IMG/VR virus record: IMGVR_UViG_3300044213_000019 | Coordinates: 1-20,235 of that record | Origin: a virus | Length of the DNA: 20,235 nt | Reading direction: 5' to 3' (one strand) | In this document: positions 11,879-18,408 of the stretch, piece after piece | Layout of the letters: each line of letters starts with the position of its first letter | How positions within the stretch are numbered: the first letter of the stretch is position 1 | The notes under the pieces: model-generated | Databases searched by the model: none | Told to the model about the DNA's origin: nothing | The model's input: the letters and a program-made list of their open reading frames with translations, nothing else | Translations under genes and position numbers: made by a program

Positions 11879-14364
11879 TGGAATTTTATACTTCAGTAAA
11901 CCCAATGGGCGACAAGATCTTCGTCAGGGGTATTGAAAATGGTAAACGATACCAACGCAAATTAGACTTTAGTCCTACGCTGTATGTGAACTCGAAGAAA
12001 CCCTCCAAGTGGAAAACACTGGAGGGCACATTCGTTGATGAAGTCCAGCCTGGATCTATCAAAGAAACTCGTGACTTCATTAAACGCTACGATGGCGTTC
12101 AGGGGTTTGAAGTTTATGGGAATACAAACTACGCATACCAATACATCAGCGACACCTATGAAGGTGATGTTAATTGGGATATGGAACAGATCAAAGTATT
12201 TACCATTGACATTGAAACCAGCACGGAGAATGGATTCCCAGACATCCGATCAGCGAACGAAGAAGTCCTTCTAATCACTGTCAAAGATCTTCAAACAAAA
12301 CGAATCATTACCTTCGGTAGCAAACCCTACGTGAATCCACGTGAGGATGTTATCTATGTTACCTGTAAGAATGAACATGAACTTCTAACTCAATTCCTTG
12401 AGTTTTGGGTAAAGAGTTATCCTGATGTTATCACTGGTTGGAACACAGACTTCTTTGACGTCCCATACCTTGTCCGTCGTATTGAACGTGAACTTGGTGA
12501 TGGCGAGTCTAACCAAATTAGCCCATGGGGTTACGTAAATGAACGTAAGACCTTCATCAAGGGTAACGAAGAAATCCACTACGATATCGTAGGTATTGCT
12601 CAGCTGGATTATCTTGAACTCTACAAGAAATATACGTATCAGAAACAAGAATCATATCGCCTTGACTATATTGCTGAGCAAGAGTTGGGTGATAAGAAGA
12701 AAGAAAATCCAGGAGAGTCGTTCAAGGATTTCTATACAAACTACTGGCAACATTTTGTTGACTACAACATTCATGACGTAGAGTTGGTTGATAAACTCGA
12801 AGACAAGATGCGTTTGATTGAACTGCATCTAACCATGGCATACAACGCAAAGATTAACTTCGAAGATGTGTATTCACAGGTTCGTATGTGGGATACAATC
12901 ATCTATAATCACCTGCGTAAGAAGGGTATTGTTATTCCTGCCAAGAATCATTCTGGAAAGGATGCCCAGTTTGAGGGTGCTTTTGTTAAAGATCCTATCA
13001 TTGGATTGCATAAATGGATGGCGTCCTTCGACTTGAACTCTCTATATCCTCACTTGATTATGCAGTATAACATTAGCCCAGAGACTCTGACTTCAGAGAA
13101 GCTGAGTGTGACTGTTGATAAGCTACTCAATCAAGAAGTTGACACAAGCTACTTGAAGCAACGTGACCTTGCTCTTACTGCCAACGGATGGACATATACC
13201 AAAGAATTCAAAGGGTTTATGCCAGAGTTGATGGAGAAGATGTATAAAGACCGATCTAAATTCAAGAAGCAGATGCTTGGTGTTCAGCAGCAGTACGAAA
13301 AGGATAAGTCTCAGAAGCATCTACTCAAGGATATCTCTCGTTTGAATAACCTTCAAATGGCCATGAAGATTGCTTTGAACTCTGCCTATGGTGCCATGGG
13401 TAACCAGTACTTCCGTTACTTTGATATTCGTATGGCTGAAGGGATTACTACTTCTGGTCAGTTGTCTATTCGTTGGATGGCAAATAAACTAAATGCCTTC
13501 ATGAACAAAACTCTGAAGACCGAAGGTATAGATTATGTTGTTGCCATTGACACTGACTCAATCTACCTGACACTTGAACATTTAGTTGAGAAAACCTGCG
13601 AAGGTAAAACAACTGAACAGAAAATTAAGTTTATGGACAAGATCTGCGAAGATGTCTTCCAACCATTCATTGACTCTGGTTATCAAGAGTTGGCTGAATA
13701 TATGAATGCCTACTCTCAGAAGATGCAGATGAAGCGAGAAGTTCTTGCCGATAAAGGTATTTGGACTGCCAAGAAACGCTACGTTCTCAATGTGCATAAC
13801 TCTGAGGGTGTTCAGTTTGCCAAGCCGAAGGTAAAGGTGATGGGTCTTGAGATGGTCAAGTCATCTACTCCAGCAATCATTCGTGACAAGCTGAAAGATT
13901 CCATTGACGTTATTCTTCAGGGTGACCAGAAGGTGTTACATAAATACGTAACCGACTTCAGAGAGGTGTTTAATAAACTTCCAGTTGAAGACATTGCGTT
14001 TCCTCGTGGTGTGAATGGTATGAAGCAATATGCTGGTTCTCCAATCTATACAAAAGGTACACCGATTCATGTTCGTGGTGCTTTGTTGTTCAACCACTAT
14101 GTTAAGAAGCAGGGTCTTGATAAGAAATATCAACCTATCCGCGATGGCGACAAGATTAAATTCGTGTATGTTCGCAAACCAAATCCATTCCAAGAGGATG
14201 TGATTGCGTTCAGCCAGAAGTTGCCAGAGGAGTTTAATATTGAAGCATACATAGATTATGATAAACAATTTGAAAAGGTTTTCTTAGACGCACTTCAGAA
14301 TGTTATTGAACCGCTTGGTTGGAAAACACAGGAAGAAAGTTCTTTGGAGGATTTCTTTGGATAA
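11878..14364 (+). CDS. 43: Family B DNA polymerase (T4 gp43 family)
   Basis: An 828-residue replicative polymerase with proofreading, a little shorter than T4 gp43 (898). Exonuclease motifs: Exo I FTIDIET (D111, E113), Exo II around NTDFFDVPY (189-197), Exo III YNIHD (296-300). Polymerase motifs: A SFDLNSLYP (383-391), B K-x3-NSAYG (497-505), C DTDS (558-561) and KKRY (632-635). All catalytic residues are present. The C terminus SSLEDFFG looks like the clamp-binding peptide that docks on gp45. The start overlaps the dexA stop (TAATG). The last codons hold the ribosome site and TTG start of the next gene. No intron or homing endonuclease interrupts it. Confidence 0.98.
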   Translation: MEFYTSVNPMGDKIFVRGIENGKRYQRKLDFSPTLYVNSKKPSKWKTLEGTFVDEVQPGSIKETRDFIKRYDGVQGFEVYGNTNYAYQYISDTYEGDVNWDMEQIKVFTIDIETSTENGFPDIRSANEEVLLITVKDLQTKRIITFGSKPYVNPREDVIYVTCKNEHELLTQFLEFWVKSYPDVITGWNTDFFDVPYLVRRIERELGDGESNQISPWGYVNERKTFIKGNEEIHYDIVGIAQLDYLELYKKYTYQKQESYRLDYIAEQELGDKKKENPGESFKDFYTNYWQHFVDYNIHDVELVDKLEDKMRLIELHLTMAYNAKINFEDVYSQVRMWDTIIYNHLRKKGIVIPAKNHSGKDAQFEGAFVKDPIIGLHKWMASFDLNSLYPHLIMQYNISPETLTSEKLSVTVDKLLNQEVDTSYLKQRDLALTANGWTYTKEFKGFMPELMEKMYKDRSKFKKQMLGVQQQYEKDKSQKHLLKDISRLNNLQMAMKIALNSAYGAMGNQYFRYFDIRMAEGITTSGQLSIRWMANKLNAFMNKTLKTEGIDYVVAIDTDSIYLTLEHLVEKTCEGKTTEQKIKFMDKICEDVFQPFIDSGYQELAEYMNAYSQKMQMKREVLADKGIWTAKKRYVLNVHNSEGVQFAKPKVKVMGLEMVKSSTPAIIRDKLKDSIDVILQGDQKVLHKYVTDFREVFNKLPVEDIAFPRGVNGMKQYAGSPIYTKGTPIHVRGALLFNHYVKKQGLDKKYQPIRDGDKIKFVYVRKPNPFQEDVIAFSQKLPEEFNIEAYIDYDKQFEKVFLDALQNVIEPLGWKTQEESSLEDFFG
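14346..14350 (+). promoter_or_regulatory. Ribosome site that fixes a TTG start
   Basis: GGAGG at 14346-14350, inside the last codons of the polymerase gene, lies 6 nt before TTG at 14357. That TTG begins the dioxygenase frame with MDNIRIIKTG. An in-frame ATG-type start at 14300 would add 19 residues that are merely polymerase codons read in another frame. Confidence 0.8.
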
Positions 14365-14908
14365 TATTAGAATCATCAAAACAGGCATCAACGTATCAAA
14401 GATTTTGCAACAGTTGAAAGAAAATTCTGGAGACTGGGGAGCGCAAAAGAAAATCGAAGGTATCCATAATGTTCATGACGACCATGGGTTTCCTGATGTT
14501 GATGCAGGTGTTTTGCAATTAGTAATCGGTGGGATATCCAAACAAGGAGAATATGTTGGTGACACTGAACTTTGCAAACCAACAGACGCATTTTATAAAC
14601 ATACACACATAGTTTCTTTTTTGAAAAGACACTTTCACACATTTCGTAGATGTGGGTTTCTTTCCTTGCCAATTGGTGGTGAGGTTGGTACTCACATTGA
14701 CGTTGGTAACTACTACCAAACAAAGGACAGGTATCATCTATCAATTCAGGGTAGATACATATACACAGTGGGAGAGGAATCCGTAACTGTTGAACCTGGA
14801 ACCTTGTTGTGGTTCAATAATAAACTACCCCACGGAACAAAGAACATTGGTGATTGTGTTCGTGTTACTTTTGTATTTGATGTTCCTCATCACAAGAGTA
14901 ATCCATAA
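14357..14908 (+). CDS. Aspartyl/asparaginyl beta-hydroxylase-like 2OG-Fe(II) dioxygenase
   Basis: A 183-residue protein with TTG start, overlapping the polymerase end by 8 nt. The double-stranded beta-helix iron site is readable: HID (H113, D115), then KDRYHLSIQG (R125 region), EPGTLLWFNN, the distal histidine H159 in LPHG, and R169 before VTFVFD for 2-oxoglutarate binding. The order H-x-D ... dRyHL ... pG-x-x-w-x-f-N-x-x-x-H ... R-x-x-x-x-F-D is the Asp/Asn beta-hydroxylase pattern (Asp_Arg_Hydrox family). The family hydroxylates protein side chains or small molecules; the phage substrate is unknown. It sits between gp43 and uvsX, where T4 carries gene 42 and beta-gt. Confidence 0.85.
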   Translation: MDNIRIIKTGINVSKILQQLKENSGDWGAQKKIEGIHNVHDDHGFPDVDAGVLQLVIGGISKQGEYVGDTELCKPTDAFYKHTHIVSFLKRHFHTFRRCGFLSLPIGGEVGTHIDVGNYYQTKDRYHLSIQGRYIYTVGEESVTVEPGTLLWFNNKLPHGTKNIGDCVRVTFVFDVPHHKSNP

Positions 14909-14937
14909 TTGCTTTGCAATGAAATTTATAGTATAAT
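14909..14937 (+). promoter_or_regulatory. Likely promoter for the thioredoxin-uvsX unit
   Basis: TATAAT at 14932-14937 has TTGCTT 17 nt upstream (14909-14914), a weaker -35 than the other promoters here. The -10 is centred in a perfect inverted repeat, TAGTAT-AAT-ATACTA at 14929-14943. A small hairpin, ATTGC-TTT-GCAAT at 14908-14920, overlaps the -35. The only gap in this gene run and the strong AGGAG ribosome site at 14945-14949 support a promoter here. Confidence 0.65.
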
Positions 14938-14955
14938 ATACTAAAGGAGAATGAT

Positions 14956-15402
14956 ATGAAAATTTTACGTTTCTACGCCGACTGGTGTGCGCCCTGTACT
15001 CAGTTTAGTCAAATTCTAAAAGAAGTCAAAGAGAAGTACGGTGGTAACTTTCCAATTCAAATTGACTCTGTGAACATCGAGGAAAATATTATGGAAAGTA
15101 TTGCCTTCGATATTAAGAATATCCCAACACTTGTTATGATTGATGACAAACGTAACGAAATCAAACGCAGCGTTGGTGTCATGACTGTTGAGCAAACAAT
15201 GGCATGGATGGATGACACTTCTGCTCCTTCAAAGTCAGAGGTAAAACCTAAAGCAACTGCCAAGAAAACACCAGCTAAGAAAGCTCCAGCGAAAAAGGTT
15301 GCTGAAAAGAAACCAGCTGCTAAGAAGGCTCCTGCTAAAAAGGTTGCTCCAAAAACAAAAGCTCCAGCAAAGAAAGTAACAAAACCAAAGGCTGATAAAT
15401 GA
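14956..15402 (+). CDS. Thioredoxin with histone-H1-like Lys/Ala/Pro-rich tail
   Basis: A 148-residue two-part protein. Residues 1-88 are a thioredoxin fold: FYADWCAPC with active-site C11 and C14, strand and helix order intact, and the cis-proline at P57 in NIPTLVMID. Residues 97-148 are a low-complexity tail of AKK, PAKK and APAKK repeats, strongly basic and resembling the C-terminal tail of histone H1 or bacterial AlgP/HU-type tails. Thioredoxins reduce disulfides, for example in ribonucleotide reductase. The tail would be expected to bind DNA or acidic partners (inference). It is first in a unit with its own promoter at 14909 and an AGGAG ribosome site 6 nt upstream. It overlaps a second, tail-less thioredoxin by ATGA. 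Confidence 0.9.
   Translation: MKILRFYADWCAPCTQFSQILKEVKEKYGGNFPIQIDSVNIEENIMESIAFDIKNIPTLVMIDDKRNEIKRSVGVMTVEQTMAWMDDTSAPSKSEVKPKATAKKTPAKKAPAKKVAEKKPAAKKAPAKKVAPKTKAPAKKVTKPKADK
15244..15399 (+). repeat. Coding repeat region for the Lys/Ala/Pro tail
   Basis: The segment encodes imperfect tandem units of PAKK, AAKK and APAKKV type in the thioredoxin tail. Codon choice varies between units (for example GCTAAGAAG, GCGAAAAAG and GCTAAAAAG), so the protein repeat is better kept than the DNA repeat. That suggests selection on charge and composition rather than very recent slippage. Confidence 0.75.
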
Positions 15403-15647
15403 AAGTATTAAAATTTTATGCTGACTGGTGCGGACCATGTAAGTCTTTGAGCGCTACGTTAGAGAAACATTATACTGGCGAAGTTCCAGTTGAGAGTGTT
15501 AACATTGACACCAACCAAGAAGCTGCTATTACCTACGGTATTCGTGGTGTGCCTACTTGCATCTTGATCGATGAACATGGTACTGAGGTTCGTCGTAAGA
15601 GTGGTGTTATGATGATCGATGAATTTGAGAAATTTGTAAAAGGATAA
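15399..15647 (+). CDS. Thioredoxin (second, minimal copy)
   Basis: An 82-residue thioredoxin: MKVLKFYADWCGPCKSL with the classical WCGPC site (C11, C14) and cis-proline in GVPTCILID (P52). It is short, ending soon after EVRRKSGVMMIDEFEKFVKG, and lacks the first strand and helix of E. coli thioredoxin, as is common for phage versions. It is paralogous to the preceding gene: FYADWC, the S-V-N-I segment, the (I/V)PT block and the SGVMMIDEF/VGVMTVEQT end align. An ATGA overlap couples the two genes, and uvsX follows 2 nt after the stop. It may reduce a nucleotide-metabolism enzyme encoded elsewhere (inference). Confidence 0.93.
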   Translation: MKVLKFYADWCGPCKSLSATLEKHYTGEVPVESVNIDTNQEAAITYGIRGVPTCILIDEHGTEVRRKSGVMMIDEFEKFVKG

Positions 15648-15649
15648 TC

Positions 15650-16723
15650 ATGGGCATTTTAGATAAGCTGAAAAAGAACTCTACCATCAAAGATTCTTCG
15701 CTTCTATCAGAATCGAAATTCTTTAAGAAGAAGGATATGATTCCTACTTCAATTCCAGTTGTTAACGTAGCTCTGTCTGGTCGCCTAGACGGTGGTCTAA
15801 CTCCTGGACTTACAATGTGGGCTGGTCCATCGAAGCACTTCAAGACTGCCTTCAGTTTGTTAATGGCGAAAGCATATTTGGACAAGTACGATGATGGTGT
15901 TGTTTTGTTTTATGATTCTGAGTTTGGTACTCCTCAGTCCTACTTTGATAGTTTCGGTATTGATACTGAGCGAGTTATTCACACACCGATAACTGATATC
16001 GAACAGTTGAAGACTGACCTTTCAAACCAACTCAATGGTATTGAACGTGGCGACCATGTTATCATTGTGATTGACTCGATTGGTAACTTGGCTTCTAAGA
16101 AAGAAGTAGACGATGCCCTTGACGGCAAGTCTGTTGCTGACATGACTCGAGCAAAACAACTCAAGTCAACTTTCCGTATCGTTACACCTCATCTAACAAT
16201 CAAGGATATTCCTATGGTTGTTGTGAACCATACGTATATGGAAATCGGTATGTTCCCTAAAGCCATCGTTGGTGGTGGTACTGGTTCATACTATTCTGCC
16301 GACAACATCTTCATCCTTGGTCGTCAACAAGAGAAGGAAGGTACTGAGATTGTCGGATACAATTTTATTATCAATGTGGAAAAATCTCGTTATGTTAAGG
16401 AAAAGTCTAAGATACCTGTTAGCGTATCTTTTGACGGTGGTATTAGCCGTTGGTCTGGCTTACTCGATATCGCAATCGAATCTGGACATGTCATCAAGCC
16501 TTCTAATGGTTGGTATCAAAAAGTAGACAAAGAAACTGGTGAAGTTGATGAGAAGAAGTATCGTGCAAAAGATACAGATACCAAAGACTTCTGGATGTCA
16601 ATTCTTACAAGTAAATCGTTCAATGATTTTGTGAAGAACAAATACTCAATTGCCCATGGTGAAGCGATCATGCGCGATGATGTTGATGCAGCTTTGGAAG
16701 CGTTGGAATTTGAAGATGAGTGA
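15650..16723 (+). CDS. uvsX: UvsX RecA-like recombinase
   Basis: A 357-residue strand-exchange ATPase that drives recombination-dependent replication and repair in T4-like phages. The Walker A motif is the UvsX-type GPSKHFKT (59-66; T4 has a similar GPSKSFK), Walker B is IVIDSIGN (139-146), and the loop region KEVDDALDGKSVADMTRAKQ and GGGTGSYYSAD blocks are typical. The acidic C terminus (DDVDAALEALEFEDE) is a RecA/UvsX feature. AAGGA before the ATG supports the start. It follows the thioredoxins and overlaps gp40 by 8 nt. The uvsX-40-41 order is the same as in T4. Confidence 0.96.
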   Translation: MGILDKLKKNSTIKDSSLLSESKFFKKKDMIPTSIPVVNVALSGRLDGGLTPGLTMWAGPSKHFKTAFSLLMAKAYLDKYDDGVVLFYDSEFGTPQSYFDSFGIDTERVIHTPITDIEQLKTDLSNQLNGIERGDHVIIVIDSIGNLASKKEVDDALDGKSVADMTRAKQLKSTFRIVTPHLTIKDIPMVVVNHTYMEIGMFPKAIVGGGTGSYYSADNIFILGRQQEKEGTEIVGYNFIINVEKSRYVKEKSKIPVSVSFDGGISRWSGLLDIAIESGHVIKPSNGWYQKVDKETGEVDEKKYRAKDTDTKDFWMSILTSKSFNDFVKNKYSIAHGEAIMRDDVDAALEALEFEDE

Positions 16724-17045
16724 TCATCTTGTAAAACCACCTTACATTGCAGTTGAGAATCGCAAGACAGGTGTTGTCGCATTAAAGTTGACAGAACAAC
16801 CATTTGAGGGTATAATTATCTCTTACGGTAAAGTTGACTTCAATGAGCAGGGCGACACCTGCAAATTGCACTTCGAATATGATGTGCATGAAAGTCCTGT
16901 CGATTACGACCGAGCTGAACTTGAGCATTACCTTGGAGATCTTCTTCAATTTTTGATTATGGATCAATTGTCCAAGAACGAAATTATTTACACTGGTGGA
17001 ATTGATGAGAATAGAAACAAAGATTCTGAGCAATCTGATTTATGA
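16716..17045 (+). CDS. 40: Probable head vertex assembly chaperone (T4 gp40 family)
   Basis: A 109-residue protein from ATG 16716 (MSDHLVKPPYIAVENRKTG), overlapping the uvsX end by 8 nt. The core QPFEGIIISYGKVDFNEQG, LHFEYDV and HYLGDLLQFLIMD matches the pattern I expect for small gp40-type proteins (a P-x-x-G-x-x-x-x-Y/F-G-K-V-x-F strand pair, an F-x-Y strand and a GD-L-x-x-(I/L)-I helix). Exact position between uvsX and the helicase, as in T4, is the stronger argument. In T4, gp40 assists formation of the prohead initiator vertex. A perfect promoter motif lies inside it. Confidence is moderate because the family is short and divergent. Confidence 0.65.
   Translation: MSDHLVKPPYIAVENRKTGVVALKLTEQPFEGIIISYGKVDFNEQGDTCKLHFEYDVHESPVDYDRAELEHYLGDLLQFLIMDQLSKNEIIYTGGIDENRNKDSEQSDL
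16788..16816 (+). promoter_or_regulatory. Perfect sigma70-type promoter inside gene 40, upstream of helicase
   Basis: TTGACA at 16788-16793 and TATAAT at 16811-16816 with a 17-nt spacer match the full consensus. It lies about 190 nt before the helicase start at 17005 and so could give a separate transcript for gp41 and the dioxygenase genes after it. Confidence 0.65.
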
Positions 17046-18399
17046 TGAACAATACTGCAGAAAAGTCATTCCATTTATTAAAACAGAATACTTTTCTGAC
17101 AGGAAAGAAGCGATTCTTTCAAAGGTTATTACTGAGTTTTTCACAAAGTATAACAAACCCCTAACAAAAGAAATCCTTTCGATTGAAGTTGGTAACAGAA
17201 CTGACATCAACGATAAAGAACTTGGGGAACTTAACACATACATTGACACACTAGCCCATGAGGAAATCAATGACTCATGGATGATTGAGCAAACTGAAAA
17301 GTTTTGTAAAGACAAGGCAGTATATAATGCAATTCTACACTCAATTAAAATCATCGATGGAGGAGATAAGGTACACACCAAAGATTCGATTCCTTCTATT
17401 CTCTCTGATGCTCTTGCCGTTTCTTTTGACAACCATGTTGGTCATGATTACCTCGAAGATAGTAACTCTCGTTACGAATTTTACCATCGGGTTGAAGAAA
17501 AGATTGCTTTCGATTTGGACATGTTCAACAAGATTACTAAGGGTGGTCTTTCAAAGAAAACATTGAACATTGCTTTGGCTGGTACTGGTGTTGGTAAGTC
17601 TTTGTTTATGTGCCATGTTGGCGCATCTGTTCTGACTCAGGGCAGGAATGTTCTGTATATCACAATGGAAATGGCTGAAGAACGTATCGCTGAACGTATT
17701 GACGCAAACCTTTTGAACCTGACAATGGATGAGTTAAAGGTTATCGACAAAGATATTTTCGACAATCGTCTTCAAAAGATCTCCAAGAAAACACAGGGTA
17801 AACTAATCGTCAAAGAGTATCCAACTGCAGGTGCTCATGCTGGACACTTCCGTGCGTTGCTTGAAGAACTTAAACTGAAGCGTGAATTTACTCCAGATAT
17901 TATCTTCATCGACTATCTTAACATCTGCGCAAGCCAGCGTATGAAGCAGGGAGCCAATGTAAACTCTTATACATATATTAAGAGTATCGCTGAAGAGTTG
18001 CGTGGTTTGGCTGTTGAATATAATGTTCCTATTGTATCAGCTACACAAACAACAAGAAGTGGTTACTCAAATAGCGATCCAGGACTTGAAGATACTTCAG
18101 AGTCTTTTGGGTTACCAGCCACGGCTGACTTTATGTTTGCGTTAGTTTCGAATGAAGAACTTGAAGCGTTGAACCAGATTATTGTTAAACAGTTAAAGAA
18201 TCGTTACAATGATCCAAGTTTCTATAAGCGTTTTGTTGTTGGGATTGATAGATCTAAGATGAGATTATATGATGTTGAGGCTTCTGCGCAGGTAGGGTTA
18301 TCTGATTCTGGTCAAGAAAAAGATGATGTTCCTATGTTCGACAAGAGCGATTTCGGTAAACGTCAAAAAGAAGAAGCATTCCGTGGGTTTAAGTTTTAG
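17005..18399 (+). CDS. 41: Replicative DNA helicase, DnaB-like (T4 gp41 family)
   Basis: A 464-residue hexameric 5'-3' helicase that unwinds the fork and works with a gp61-type primase. From ATG 17005 it begins MRIETKILSNLIYDEQYCRK, matching the start of T4 gp41 (475 residues). GGTGGA at 16995-17000 precedes this ATG. An in-frame GTG at 16996 is possible but lies in that ribosome site. Walker A GTGVGKS is at 193-199, then the RecA-core blocks ITMEMAEERIAERI, the Walker B FIDYLNI and VSATQTTRSG. The C terminus DKSDFGKRQKEEAFRGFKF is basic and could contact primase or loader. It overlaps gene 40 by 41 nt, as a coupled pair. Confidence 0.95.
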   Translation: MRIETKILSNLIYDEQYCRKVIPFIKTEYFSDRKEAILSKVITEFFTKYNKPLTKEILSIEVGNRTDINDKELGELNTYIDTLAHEEINDSWMIEQTEKFCKDKAVYNAILHSIKIIDGGDKVHTKDSIPSILSDALAVSFDNHVGHDYLEDSNSRYEFYHRVEEKIAFDLDMFNKITKGGLSKKTLNIALAGTGVGKSLFMCHVGASVLTQGRNVLYITMEMAEERIAERIDANLLNLTMDELKVIDKDIFDNRLQKISKKTQGKLIVKEYPTAGAHAGHFRALLEELKLKREFTPDIIFIDYLNICASQRMKQGANVNSYTYIKSIAEELRGLAVEYNVPIVSATQTTRSGYSNSDPGLEDTSESFGLPATADFMFALVSNEELEALNQIIVKQLKNRYNDPSFYKRFVVGIDRSKMRLYDVEASAQVGLSDSGQEKDDVPMFDKSDFGKRQKEEAFRGFKF

Positions 18400-18408
18400 G
18401 AGAAAGAA

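Noticed and set aside
14300-14356. Longer dioxygenase start at 14300
   Set aside because: The extra residues read through gp43 codons in another frame and have no ribosome site. GGAGG six bases before TTG 14357 gives a clear start.
11878-14364. An intron, intein or homing endonuclease in the polymerase gene
   Set aside because: All exonuclease and polymerase motifs occur in order without interruption and the length is slightly below that of T4 gp43.
17998-18024. TTGCGT/TATAAT promoter-like pair within gene 41
   Set aside because: The spacer is only 15 nt and the -35 is a poor match. Other lone TATAAT hexamers (near 10245, 12904, 17323) likewise have no usable -35.
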